Assembly: GCA_920105805.1 (NCBI GenBank)
Contig: CAKKTI010000221.1
Location: forward strand, 1 to 35,303
Direction: 5' to 3'
Source: Condylostoma magnum
Taxonomy: Eukaryota; Ciliophora; Heterotrichea; Heterotrichida; Condylostomatidae
DNA length: 35,303 nt
Positions 11,183 through 21,324 of this stretch are shown here, in pieces. The notes under the pieces are model-generated. The model was not told the DNA's origin, made no database searches, and saw only the letters and a list, made by a program, of their open reading frames with translations. Within the stretch, counting starts at the first letter, position 1. Every line of letters starts with the position of its first letter. Made by a program: the position numbers and the translations under genes.

Positions 11183-12475
11183 ATGGCCAATAATCTACGC
11201 TTTGATAATCTTGTCGTTGTGGTAACAGGTGCAGGTGGAGGTTTAGGTAAGGGCTATGCCCTTGAATACGGCCGTCGAGGTGCAAAAGTAGTAGTGAACG
11301 ACCTGGGCTCTAGCACCCTGGGTGAGGGATAAAGCTCCAAGGCAGCAGATTTGGTAGTTGAGGAAATCAAAAGCTTAGGAGGAGAAGCCGTTGCTAATTA
11401 TGACTCAGTGGAGAATGGAGACAAAATAATAAAAACTGCAATTGATGCATTTGGAAAGGTTGATATTTTAGTCAACAATGCGGGTATACTGAGGGATAAA
11501 TCGATGTTGAAGATGGAGGAAGGGGACTGGGATCTTATAATGAATGTGCACTTAAAGGGAGCATTTATGACTGCTAAGGCGGCCTGGCCGCATATGAGGA
11601 AGAATGGGTATGGAAGGATTATAAACACGTCCAGTGGCTCAGGGTTGTACGGCAATTTTGGACAGGGAAACTACGGAGCTGCTAAGTTAGGACTTGTTGG
11701 AATGACCAGGGCCCTAGCACAGGAGGGACAAAGTGTTAATGTTTTGTCTAATGCAATTGCACCTACTAGCATCACTAGGATGACTGAGGATATATTGCCG
11801 CAGGATCTGCATAATATAATGACTGTGGAGAAGATTGTGCCGTTGGTAGTATATTTAACACACCCCAGCTGCGATATAAATGGAAAGATCTTCGAGGTTG
11901 GAGGAGGATGGATCACTGAGGTAAGAAGTGAAAGGTCAGCCGGTGCTATTTTCTCAGGGGAAATGACTGCTGAGCAAGTTGCAGAAAGATTCAGTGAAGT
12001 AGAGGACTTCTAGAATCCTAGTCATCCTGAAAATGTACAAGATGTTATCCAGAGCATAGTAAATAGGCATTAATTGAGCTCTAATACCACTAATGGGGAA
12101 GAAATCAATACTAAAACTGTAATGGGACTTATTAAAACATATTTTGACTCAGGAGCTGAATTACCACTAAAGGAAAAACTTACTTTTTACTTTGAGATTA
12201 AATCAGGGTCAAATGTTGATACTTACACCATTGCACTAGAGGAAGGAAAGGGATAATTGACTACTGAAAAGCCTGAGAAACCCGATGCTACTTTTAAGGT
12301 AAATGACAGTGATTTTGTATTGATCTGTAAGGGAGAACTTAACCCACAGATGGCATTTATGCAAGGGAAGATGAAGATTACCGGAAGTATTGCTAAAGCT
12401 ACTAAATTCACCCCTGAGTTGTTCCCTGCTCCAACCCCCGAAACACTGGCTAAGTACCCCCCAGCTAAGCTTTAG
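11183..12475 (+). CDS. Peroxisomal multifunctional enzyme type 2-like: SDR dehydrogenase plus SCP2 domain
   Basis: A protein of 430 residues. The N-terminal 300 are a short-chain dehydrogenase of the MFE-2/HSD17B4 (3R)-hydroxyacyl-CoA dehydrogenase type: [19 protein letters not shown] (cofactor loop), NDLG, VNNAGI, and the catalytic Ser with YGAAK. Residues about 320-425 are an SCP2 sterol-carrier domain ([23 protein letters not shown]). There is no hydratase-2 domain between them, as in the short SDR-SCP2 form known from Dictyostelium. The expected role is peroxisomal fatty-acid beta-oxidation. The protein ends PPAKL immediately before TAG; AKL is the PTS1 of human HSD17B4, so I take this TAG as the stop. 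If TAG were read as Gln, translation would end five codons later at TGA 12488 and mask the PTS1. ATG 11183 gives the family-typical N-terminus; an in-frame ATG also lies at 11168. Confidence 0.93.
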
Positions 12476-12494
12476 TTTAGGATTAGTTGATCTG

Positions 12495-13250
12495 CTAAGA
12501 TTGCCTTCTCTTTCTTCTAGTTTTCTTATACTGCACCACTTCCTCTGATTAATCGTTTGTTTTACGTCTTTTACGACAGCTAAGCGGATTTGCGCCTTTT
12601 GCTCTTCTTTTTATTGGGAAAATGTTTTTAGCTTGCTGTATTGATTTGTCTTTTAGGTTTTTGGCTCTTTCTTTCTTACTGTGGAGTTGTTGCTCTAGTT
12701 GGAATTGCTTTCACATTATTTTAAGCATCTTTTTTTCAGTGTCTTCTGGGCCAAATTTCATGTCAAGTTTTCTCAAGCTCTTTTAAAGGGTCTCTATACT
12801 CAGGTCTTCTAATGACAGGATGTTGTGGCTGAAGTAGATCAAAGGGATTCCTGGAATGAGTCGTAGGTATTATCTAAGTTGTATATCTTAAGTTGCTACA
12901 AAGTACTTTTTGGTGTTTTTAGCGCCTATTCTTCGTTTTATGCATTCTTAGGGGGTTATTACTTCCTTATGCTTGCATTTTTCACGTTTGAAGGATTGGG
13001 CTATTTATAGGGTTTGGGGTAGGAGTTTGTTACTAAGGCCTTCTAGCTCAGCGAAAGAGCATTCTGTTAATACAATATGGACTATCCCGCCTACCAGTTT
13101 GCCAATCATTCGCTTAATGTCAAAATTTACCTTTGTGCAGTAGTTTATAAAGTTACCATCGAGTATTATACTAAAAGGCTCATGAAATCCCATTTAGGTC
13201 TTATAGAATGTCATGATTCTTTTATAGTGCTTTCCTCTTTTAATACGCAT
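12495..13250 (-). CDS. UTP23: rRNA-processing protein UTP23 (degenerate PIN-domain, SSU processome)
   Basis: A protein of 251 residues opening with the family signature MRIKRGKHYKRIMTFYKTQM and GFHEPFSIILDGNF. It continues with LTECSFAELE, a KCKH...C zinc-binding segment, YFVATQDIQLR and IPGIPLIYF, in UTP23 order and spacing. UTP23 acts in the nucleolar small-subunit processome at early pre-rRNA cleavages. The Lys/Arg-rich C-terminus (KRRAKG, RKRRKT, RRKRRQS) is typical. The stop is TAG 12495-12497. If TAG were only Gln, the next TGA would be at 12408-12410, inside the SCP2 domain of the convergent neighbour, which argues that TAG terminates here. One Trp in the C-terminal helix is encoded by TGA. 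The two convergent genes end within about 20 bp of each other. Confidence 0.93.
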
Positions 13251-13498
13251 TTCTTGTAAAATGAATATTATTATTATTATAATTTATGTTGATTTTAGAA
13301 TGCTTGAGGAGTTTCATATTATTTCAAATTGATTAGACTATTTAAAGCTACTAGATAAAAACTTATTATAAATAAAGGTATAAATCGCAATATTGAAATA
13401 ATATCATAAATCTTTAAATAATCATTACTTTCAATATTCATTAAACTTATAAAACACATTAAAACACTTATAAACAATAAGAACTATATAAAAATCAA
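13251..13498. other. Intergenic region
   Basis: AT-rich spacer between the UTP23 start and the end of the PH/TH1-like gene on the same strand. It contains a short ATT run but no gene or RNA that I can support. It presumably holds the UTP23 promoter and the upstream gene's 3' UTR. Confidence 0.5.
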
Positions 13499-14467
13499 TT
13501 ACAAATCATAACAATTCTTTCTAGCTTTATTAATAATCTCTGCATACTTTTATTGCAGTCTTAATGATTCTGTCCTACTGCTATGATTGATTATAACCAA
13601 GTTATCTTTGCAAGAAACATACTTAATATCTATAAGTTTTATTCTCTGATATAATTTATAGTCAATATCAAAAATATATATAGCTAAATCAGTAAGCAAG
13701 AAAAAATAAGCTCCTAACTCCCCCATTACAGTAGTTTAAGCATATTCAACAACATTTTCTCCTATTTTACCAAATTTATATATAATTCCTAATAAATTTG
13801 CTTCAGGGACCTTTTGCTTTTGTAAATCTTCTTCTTTCATTTATTCAATTAAGGCCTATTTACTACATAAAGTGAATACAGGTAAAAAGCTCATCTATTT
13901 ATTATAAAATTATTATTATAGCGCTTTTAACAAATCATCCATTCTCCCTGTGCAAATCATTAAATCAGTATCAACTCCTCTTATTAAAAGATAATCATTT
14001 TACTTATTAACATATAAGTACACTAGATCTGCTAATTAAATTCTTACTACAATAGTATCTAAGTCGTCTATTTCTGTTATATAGAAAGCATAATCAGAGA
14101 GTATAAAGGTTCTAGTAAATGTTGCATCTCTAGAACAATGTATAACATCAATCATGCCAATTACCTTTTCGTCTTAATCAGTTAGGTTATGCATTTCAAA
14201 TATATCTACTAATTTATCTCTTTCAGACTCACTTAGCTGACTAATTGTATCAATATAATAATCTAAATCTAATTATAATTCTTATTAAGCCTATGAAGTC
14301 AATACAGACACATAATCCATACAATTTTATTTTTACTATAAAAAATGCTTAGGATCAGCAATTGGAGTATTGTTATCAGGTTGATTAAAATCTATAGTGT
14401 CTATTAATATCGAATCTCTTCTCTCATTTTGTTTTGCCATTCGCCCAGTACAACATAGAGTTCCCAT
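13499..14467 (-). CDS. Dually acylated protein with two PH/myosin-TH1-like domains
   Basis: A protein of 322 residues beginning MGTLCCTGR: Gly2 with a small residue at position 6 fits N-myristoylation, and the adjacent Cys pair fits palmitoylation, so it is probably membrane-anchored. Two related segments, residues about 100-185 (FTRTFILSDYAFYITEI... RIQLADLVYLYV) and 240-320 (AYFFLLTDLAIYIFDI... RIKLIDIKYVSC), resemble the beta-strand pattern of myosin-I tail homology/PH-like lipid-binding domains. No myosin motor precedes them. An inner ATG at residue 10 would remove the acylation signal. The stop TAA 13499-13501 is well supported: no TGA occurs in frame before the next gene. No specific orthologue is recognised. 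Confidence 0.66.
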
Positions 14468-14807
14468 TTTTATATAAGACTAAAAGGGAATTAGTAGTTA
14501 TTTTTGTTAGTAAAGAATTAGTGTATTTAAATGCATAAAAATGATATGAAATTTAATCATATTTAAGGTATTATAGCTTAATTCGGAATATTTGTCTTGT
14601 AGAATTAATAAAAACTGATTGATAGAAGTATGTTTTTCTATCAATATAGTAGTTAATATATTAGCATTTCATATACAAGATTATTAATAAGACTCTCCTA
14701 CTATTTATACACACTCTCTTAGTATAATCTTTCGTGTTTTACTAGTTATACAGTTGTTGATACAATTCGAATACATATTAATATATTTAACTTATTTTAT
14801 TAATGTA
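14468..14807. other. Intergenic region
   Basis: AT-rich spacer upstream of the PH/TH1-like gene and downstream of the EF-hand gene. It presumably holds the former's promoter. No repeat, RNA gene or additional coding region is apparent. Confidence 0.45.
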
Positions 14808-15089
14808 TCACTCTAATATACTTCTCAGGAATTCTCTAAACTCATCTATGTTTATTTAACCATCTTAATTGAAGTCAAATTGCTTAAACATCTCTGTTAT
14901 CTCTTCATGCCATTGAGCAAAATCATTTTAGGTCTTGCAATGATTTCTTAAAAGCTCCTCTAGCTCGAATTACTCAATTAAACCGTTATGGTTTTTATCT
15001 ATTTTATCAAAAATTTAAGAACAAATACTATTGAAGCTTTCTTGATTTTATAGTAGATTCCTGTGCAGATTTTAATTGAATGATGACAT
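14808..15089 (-). CDS. Small two-EF-hand calcium-binding protein
   Basis: A protein of 93 residues with two canonical 12-residue EF-hand loops: DKNHNGLIEQFE and, about 40 residues later, DFNQDGQINIDE. Acidic or Asn ligands sit at positions 1, 3 and 5, Gly at 6, Ile at 8 and Glu at 12. The E-helix EMFKQFDFN and F-helix EFREFLRSILE complete the second hand. It is about half the size of centrin or calmodulin and is probably a Ca2+ sensor or light-chain-like subunit. TGA 14808-14810 directly after the last helix is the natural stop. If that TGA were Trp, TAA at 14787 would end it seven residues later. Several TAA codons inside read as Gln. Confidence 0.86.
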
Positions 15090-15278
15090 ATTTTAATTAC
15101 AAAAATGATTGAAAGTCTATGCAAAACCTTAAATACTATTATCTGCACCTGTCAATACTACAATTTACTTTAAGCATATATTTAAATATAATAATATGCA
15201 TAACATCATAGATTTCTACTTATGATTATTCCGTAGTTCTACTTCGTATATAAATTACAAAAAACAAGAATAAGTTAA

Positions 15279-15361
15279 GCATGTGTGGCCGAGCGGTCTA
15301 AGGCGGTAGACTCAAGTTCTACTGGAAGAAATTCCGCGTGAGTTCGAATCTCACCGCATGC
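15279..15361 (+). tRNA. tRNA-Leu (anticodon CAA)
   Basis: A type II tRNA of 83 nt without intron. The acceptor stem GCATGTG pairs with CGCATGC (one U-G pair). The D-arm is GGCCGAGCGGTCTAAGGC. The five-base-pair anticodon stem GTAGA/TCTAC encloses loop CTCAAGT, giving anticodon CAA, which reads UUG. A long variable arm and the T-arm GAGTTCGAATCTC follow, with consensus Pol III A-box and B-box sequences. A T-run terminator follows at 15366-15378. No tRNA for UAA, UAG or UGA was found in this window. Confidence 0.96.
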
Positions 15362-15364
15362 ATA

Positions 15365-15379
15365 GTTTTTTATTTTTTT
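15365..15379 (+). terminator. Pol III T-run terminator of tRNA-Leu
   Basis: Two T-runs separated by one A begin four bases after the tRNA 3' end, the usual RNA polymerase III termination signal. Confidence 0.85.
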
Positions 15380-15519
15380 CAATAACACCATTCTTTTCCC
15401 TAACCAACCCTGGAACCCAGTCCCAGAGCATCTCCCTGTACATTTCTTCCAAAACCCTTACATTCCCCAAACTTCCCAAATTAATCTATTGGCCATTAAA
15501 TTATAATAAATACGGCGGT

Positions 15520-17217
15520 ATGAGTAAAAAGCTAAAAGGTAATCTTCTATTCATCGGATATCTCCCAGCAGCAGTGACAGAGGCTTAAGTAAGAGAGCTG
15601 CTCGGTGAGTAATACGTTCCTACTGAAATCTTAATAGTTCGATCATTTGTAGAAACTGTATGGCCAAAAGGCTGTGCTCTGGTTACCTTTGATGACTTAG
15701 AAACCGCTGAGTTTGCAAGATTCAATACTAATGGAAAACTAGTTGACGTACCAGTGGAAGAGATTCCTGAGCATGTCCAGAAAAGATTTAAGAGGGATCC
15801 GCCAGAGGAGGGAGATGAAGATAAGCCAGAATTGCCCCAGCAGTGGAGAATTTTAGTGTCTCATGGTATTGCCGATCCTAGGGACAGAAATTGTGCTAAT
15901 GTTTAAGTACTAGGAGTGCCCCCTAATACTGAAATTCAGGATTTAGAGCCTGAGTTGGCGAAGTTTGGAAGAATTGCGTCTTCTAAGATTGGAAGAGTCA
16001 ATTAAGGCAATGCTTGGTTCTCATTTTTTGAAATTGACCATGCTAATAAGGCTCATAATTAGACTATTTTCTTCAACAATCATGAACTACAGATTCAAAG
16101 ATTGGGAAAGGAACTGTTTATTCTTAACTTATCTCCAAACTCCTTTTCTGAAGAGGACTTATACGAAAGATTCTAAGAATACGGAGAAATAGAGAAGATT
16201 ACCGTCAACAAGCACCCAGACAACCTAAAAGTTACTTTAGAGATAGCCACAGTTTGCTTTGTAGACCCATACAGTGCCGATTAAGCATTATAAGATATGA
16301 CAGGCCCTAAAGTAAACACACATACCTGGAAAATCATGCGTGCAAGTAACAAAGCTTTCAATGAGATCCTAATGCGTTATATGGGAAGAAACAGGGACAA
16401 CATCAAGATAGTAAAAAATCTACCAGAAAACATCACTGAAAACATGTTCTTACATCTCCTCTTACAATTTGGAATGGTACGCAGTTGCCACGTTCCTTGT
16501 ATTACAAATGTCTCGTATGATTCAGAAGGTAATGCAAATACATAATTCAAGACAAAGGGAGTTGCAAGGATTGAGTTTTTAAACGGTGCTGAAGGAGACA
16601 GAGTCGTAGAATAACTCAAGAAGATGAGAATTGGAGGAAACGAGTTAAGTGTTCTGCCTTGGCTACCACATAAGGAAATTGCTCAGAAAATGAAGGAGAA
16701 GTTTGAAAAGCAGCAGAAAATGGCTAGAGGAGCATCGATGTTCGGAGGAAGAGCTGGACCTGGGTTAGGGATTAATATGTTGAGAGACCCTGGACTTCTA
16801 GGAAGAGGAAGGATGGCTAGACCCATGTAAATGAATCAGCCAAAAGTAAACGTGGCTCCACCCACTGCTCCTCCTCAGGCCGCTCCAGTCAGGCCTTAAC
16901 CTCCCCAGCCTCAGCCTCAAAGCAATGAAATACCTGGAATGAACATGCAGGTGTACAATAGTGTGCCGGATGACAAGAAAAAGTATATGCTTGGAACAGC
17001 CATTTACTAAATATTGCTTAGAACCTATCCCGAAAAATTAACCTCAAAACTAACTGGAATGGTACTCGAAATGTAAATTCCTGATTTAGAGGCTATGATT
17101 AAAGATTTAAACAAATTAAAAGCATGCATCAATGCCGCAAAGGAAGTGCTCAGGAAACATTTCACTGAAGTTGGAGACCCAGACAATCTTTTAGAGTATT
17201 TGAATTTGAGCATGTAG
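15520..17217 (+). CDS. Cytoplasmic poly(A)-binding protein (four RRMs plus C-terminal MLLE)
   Basis: A protein of 565 residues. RRM1 starts at about residue 8 with LLFIGYLP and GCALVTFDD. RRM2 begins near NVQVLGVPPNT, RRM3 at KELFILNLSPNS, and RRM4 at IKIVKNLPENITENMFLHLL. A Met/Gly/Pro/Gln-rich linker leads to an MLLE/PABC domain at about 485-548 (KKYMLGTAIYQILLRTYP, KLTGMVLEMQIPDLEAMI), the module that binds PAM2 peptides of eRF3 and PAIP proteins. It should coat mRNA poly(A) tails and aid translation and termination. The RRMs are divergent, but the order and the MLLE domain make the call firm. All tryptophans are TGG, as in the other probably high-expression gene, cathepsin. The stop is taken at tandem TAG TAG 17215-17220. 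The ATG at 15520 directly precedes RRM1. Confidence 0.92.
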
Positions 17218-17707
17218 TAGATTTCTAATTATAAGTTCTAAAAAATGGGGGATTATATTCTTGTATTTAAAAGGGTTTTTAAAGAATAATAAACAACTAG
17301 GGAAGACAATTTAGTTTAAATTTGATATTAAAATACCATCTACATTTTATATACATAAAAATTGATTTAATCAAATTGCAACTAAATTATGGGTAAAAAA
17401 ATATTATAAATGGGAAATTGTATGAGTAATTTTTTAGAAATTGATTATAGTCTAAGCATTCTACGCTCTTATTTCTATTCAGTTCAAGGTATATATGAAT
17501 TGGTAAATCTTATTACCTCCAAAATTACTATATAATATACCTTTTATTGACCAACATTAATATTCTCATCTAAAATACTTTATACGAATCACAAAAGAAA
17601 AATTTGAGCTATAAAGCCTAGCACTTAAATAAGAAAACATGCCAAGTATGAAACTCTTAGAGATTAATTCATATACATACACAAATCATATTTTAAAAGT
17701 TACTTAA
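17218..17707. other. Convergent intergenic region
   Basis: AT-rich spacer between the tails of the poly(A)-binding protein gene and the acylated EF-hand-like gene. Its right edge could be coding if the latter runs to TGA 17669. I see nothing else in it. Confidence 0.45.
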
Positions 17708-18385
17708 CTAATTTCCTAATCTATCAACACCCCTTTTACTCTATTCATCTAAATATTCTCTAATTCCATGAGAAAAAAGCAGCTTTCCTTTTTCTATTTT
17801 AGTAATCGATTCAATAAAATCAGTTTTCTCTATAATTGGACGGGCTGCTAATAGCCTTTATTGAAGACTGTGTACACACCTTTCTTTCATACTGTTGCAA
17901 TTACTTAAATATCTTTTAACTTTTATCTCATTACACTAGTCACTATTCTATATTAAAATACCCACTCTGTTCACAAATACATTAAATAAGTCAATTAGCA
18001 GATTTTACAGTTAGGTTTGATTTAGCTCTTAAGCGCAGTCTTCATCATATATTTCAAATATTAGCTCTGCTTTCCTGTATAATTCGTCATTTCCTAAAAT
18101 AATCCCTAGAATAAGCAAAGTTTTAAGATTGTACTCTTAGTCTACCTTAAAAGAACTAAAGAAATCCTGGATTGAAAAGCAATCGCTTGTGTTTTCATAT
18201 CTTATTGATAATGCCTTCGCAGCATCTTGAAATTACCTTGTATTGATTTTATTTTCATGACTGAATTTATGAAAGATAAGATCATTTTTTGAGGAAGAAT
18301 TCTTATGAAGGTTTAATTGTCTTTCAAAGAACTGGATAGATTGCTCTTCGGGAGAATGGAGACTATGAGCACATGCACACCCCAT
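17708..18385 (-). CDS. Dually acylated EF-hand-like protein (MGCAC N-terminus)
   Basis: A protein of 225 residues beginning MGCACAHSLH: Gly2 and Cys3/Cys5 predict myristoyl and palmitoyl anchoring. The core has paired-hand character: FFSSFKVDQEYNLKTLLILG, then ELIFEIYDEDCAQELNQTQL, where the loop keeps D at positions 1 and 3 but lacks Glu at 12, so calcium binding is doubtful. It resembles the protein at 32367-33059 in acylation, length and spacing, so the two are probably paralogues. The end is uncertain: TAG 17708, TAA 17693 or TGA 17669 are all in frame, and I chose the first after the last recognisable helix. It resembles neuronal-calcium-sensor or calcineurin-B-like proteins in design; no orthologue is claimed. 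Confidence 0.68.
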
Positions 18386-18769
18386 ATTTTTATTAACCTA
18401 ACATTTGCATTATATTATATCAGATTTCAGTCATGCTAATTCTTAGAAACTAAATTAGTGACAAATCGATTTATGTTTGAAACAGTAGGAAAAAGTACTT
18501 TTGCTTGTATATGACTAAGTTATTTATAATTTATAAGATATGCTTTGCCTTTTATAAATCGAATTATAGCTGGATCTCTTATATGATATTAGCTGTAAAA
18601 ATTTATATTATATAGAAGGTATAGTATATACTTAAATCATGTCTAATATGAATTAAATTCTTATTAAAATAGCTAGTTGTTTAATTAAAACATTTTGCAT
18701 TACTTAATGTATTTTATTGTATAAAATAGTTTGTGTAGACAATTAAGCCATATTTAATAAAGTTTCTAA
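18386..18769. other. Intergenic region
   Basis: AT-rich spacer downstream of the HIBCH-like gene and upstream of the acylated EF-hand-like gene. No coding, RNA or repeat structure is supported. Confidence 0.45.
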
Positions 18770-19825
18770 TTAATAGTTAGTAATCGACTACAACCTAGGC
18801 TCTAGAACTAATTTTAAACCTGTATTATATTTTAAATACTTCTTAATATCACCAACTTCTTCTAATCTTGAAGGATTTCATAGTACTTAAGACTATCGAT
18901 TAATTCAGGCCTTTACTCCTGTTTAGAAATTATAAGGAAAATGTTTCATTAAAGTGTATTCCATTTAAAAATCCCTTTCTAACACTTATTTATAACTACT
19001 TTTCTCTCCAAGATAAAACATCATTCATGATACCTTTATAGAAAGAGGACATAAAGTTAATATATCTTAAATCAAACAATGTGATCATTGATTATTCAAC
19101 TCTTTAGCCCTTTCCATTACTTATTCAATACACAAAACATCACTAAAGCAAAAGTCTATTCATTTTATCTCATTCTTTATGTAACTACATTTTTACTAGG
19201 GTTTTTATGCATAAAGATGTATAGCATCAACTAAGTTCAAACCCAGCCTAATTTGTTCCAGGAATGCCTCTATAACTTAATCTTACATGTGAAAATTAGT
19301 AAGATTATAATTAAAGCAATCCTATCCTTTTATTTACCTTCCTGTTATCATTAAATATAAGCCTAAGGATTTCTTTTTCATGCGAGGGTATCAATACGAA
19401 GCTCCCATATCAGGATATAAGCCTATACTATTCTCAGGCATACTAAATACTGTAGAATCCGTTGAAATTCTTAGCTTACAACTCATAGCCAATCCGGAAG
19501 AACTGCCAATTACTTAATTTTGTAGCAAAGATGCACTCACTCCTTTAAGCGTTGAAGCCCCATAAAGCATAAAGTGCTCAGTTCGTAAAAATTCAGCATT
19601 AAAATTCTCATTAAGTGACTGTTTTAGGTCTCCTCCTGCCCCAAAATCAGTATTTTAATAAGGATAAATTAATATGTTCCTATTTGAATTATTAGCTAAT
19701 TATGTAAAATGAATGATTGAATTAGCCAAGGTAAAATTGATAGCATTTTTGTGCTTAGGCCTGTTAATTCCTATTATTATAGTACTGTGGCTGCTTACCA
19801 CACAAACATTATTCTAATCGTTCAT
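18770..19825 (-). CDS. 3-hydroxyisobutyryl-CoA hydrolase-like protein (enoyl-CoA hydratase superfamily)
   Basis: A protein of 351 residues with the full HIBCH order: GINRPKHKNAINF, FGAGGDLKQS, VFSMPENSIGLYPDMGASYW, LYLMITGRQIKGQD, CPLSIKVSW, then GVKAWINR and VLWNPSRLEEV. The usual catalytic Glu (MPE) and Asp (YPD) are kept. The normally GG-rich oxyanion turn (MGGGVGLS in HIBCH) reads GSSSGLAMS, which is unusual. HIBCH cleaves 3-hydroxyisobutyryl-CoA in valine breakdown, normally in mitochondria. No clear transit peptide is visible, so location and substrate are open. TGA encodes at least six Trp, including the family-conserved one in LWNP. The stop is taken at TAA 18770-18772, matching family length; TAG 18788 is an alternative. 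Confidence 0.87.
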
Positions 19826-19951
19826 TTTACTAAATTTATATAACACCGAATGTTCTATTGACAGCTATGTATAATTAAGCTCTATTAATTTTGAAGTATA
19901 ATACAAACAATAACGCATATATTTAGTCAATTTTAATATTTATAAAATAGA

Positions 19952-20776
19952 ATGAAACTGTTTGACAAAGATTTAAAAATAATAAGTGGAATAACAGTAA
20001 GAAATACTCAGATTTTAACCAGTTTTTCAATTCCTCACGGAGTTGAATTGTACAATTAATTATCAAAACCCCATGCCTTTTTTGCTTTAGTTGGACCATG
20101 AATGCTTTGAATATCCGGAATAATGTATCTTCTTTTTAGTTTTAATTTACACAATAATTTTCATTCTTTAGCTGTAATATTCTGTGCTAAGTCTTTAATA
20201 GCTGAATTACTCATGATTTCATTGGGAGGTTTTGCAGTAGTATCTTAAGACTTGTGTAATGGATTTTGCATGGATTCCCTAGATTGTAACTATGCTTCCT
20301 AGCTCAATACTGCTCACTCTTTAACATTTATTGTAAGTAGTTTTACTATTGTATCAGTGAACAGTTTATTTTTACAATATCTTTATGACATTTCTCCAAA
20401 AAGAATTCACTGCTAAACTAGAAGGACTGTGGAAGTAATGCAGAAATCTAATGAAGATGCAAATGAGAATAAGGAGGTAATATCAAGATCTAATACAACT
20501 TTAAATACACATTAGTAGAAACTGACTGATAATGGTGGATTATTTGAATAAAAGCTATAAGTACATCGTTTTGATCATGTTTAAAATCATCTGGAATCGC
20601 AAGAAATAGAGGAGATATCCCCTAATCATTAATTTGAATGAAATAGTACTTTCATCGAGAGTATCATTGTACCTGAAAATGAGATATAAAATGAAATTGA
20701 TGAAGAGCCAAATGCAGAATCACCAATAATGACATTTGGATCAGTAAATTAGAGTATTAATTACAAATTAGTATAA
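19952..20776 (+). CDS. Small multi-TM protein with acidic C-terminal tail
   Basis: About 274 residues. Three clear hydrophobic helices lie in the first 150 residues: HAFFALVGPWMLWISGIMYL, then SLAVIFCAKSLIAELLMISL, then SLTFIVSSFTIVSVNSLFLQ. A Cys-containing loop (DLCNGFCMDSLDC) separates the last two. A fourth, weaker segment near residues 20-35 is possible. The remaining 120 residues are polar and rich in Glu, Asn, Ser and Gln, consistent with a cytoplasmic tail. TGA encodes both Trp in GPWMLW. In-frame ends are TAG 20750, TAA 20774 and TAA TGA 20789; I chose the middle one. It is divergent from the HIBCH-like gene, 126 bp away. Family not recognised. Confidence 0.6.
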
Positions 20777-20901
20777 ATGTTTATTGATTAATGAAAGTAC
20801 ATATTAAACAGTTATTCATGCTAGCCTTTAATTCGTTGTTTTAATCTAATAAAAATAAGCGATATAAGATGAAATCATTATATAAATTAATTTGCATATG
20901 T

Positions 20902-21324
20902 TTATGAACTCTTCAGTAACACAGATTCGCTCTACCTATACACCTTATCTTCAATTTACTTAAAAATAGGAGGTAATTAAGTCAGATTTCTTTTACGCTT
21001 TCTAGTTTACTAGCAATTTCTGTTAGATGCTCTTTCGCTTTGCACTCTTCTTTATTAGCGTCTTGAGGTCGAATTCACCTTAGATGGTAAGATTTTATAG
21101 TTTTTAGTATTCAGCTTCATTACTTAAAATCAGTGTAAGTTTCTATCCTGCATCTACTACCTTTTAGGAATAATGTTTCCTTTCTTTATTAATTCTTTAA
21201 AAGCTGGAGACTAGGAGTCTTGATTTAATCTACCGAAAATATGGATTGGGAACCTCTTTTTAGGAGTTTAAATTTAGTTGAAGTTATCTTGGTTGAAAGT
21301 AAAAATAAAACCTTTGTTATGCAT
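20902..21324 (-). CDS. Small basic protein, unknown function
   Basis: A reading frame of 140 residues rich in Lys, Arg, Gln and Ser (PKKRFPIHIFGRLNQDSQSP, FKELIKKGNIIPKRQQ, RRQQRRVQSERASNR). The opposite strand reads as hydrophobic and less natural, and purine excess favours this strand. It begins ATG 21324 and ends TAA 20902. TGA is used once as Trp. No domain is recognised; a nucleic-acid- or cytoskeleton-binding accessory protein would fit the composition, but that is speculation. Confidence 0.5.

Noticed and set aside
11398-11916. Open stretches on the minus strand opposite the MFE-2-like gene.
   Set aside because: They are antisense shadows of a strongly conserved SDR domain.
13035-13075. 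tRNA-like D-arm sequence (TAGCTCAGCGAAAGAGCA).
   Set aside because: It lies antisense within the conserved PIN-domain part of UTP23, has no matching anticodon stem, T-arm or acceptor stem, and encodes FAELEGL on the minus strand.
14787-14807. Reading TGA 14808 of the EF-hand gene as Trp to extend the protein.
   Set aside because: The F-helix is complete before the TGA and the added residues have no family support, although the option cannot be excluded.
16377-16619. Minus-strand open stretch inside the poly(A)-binding protein gene.
   Set aside because: It overlaps the fourth RRM in antisense and has no protein-like features of its own.
20777-21320. Plus-strand continuation of the multi-TM gene as a longer hydrophobic protein.
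   Set aside because: The minus strand over the same interval reads as a coherent basic protein with ATG and TAA, and the plus reading follows a cluster of stop-type codons after an acidic tail.
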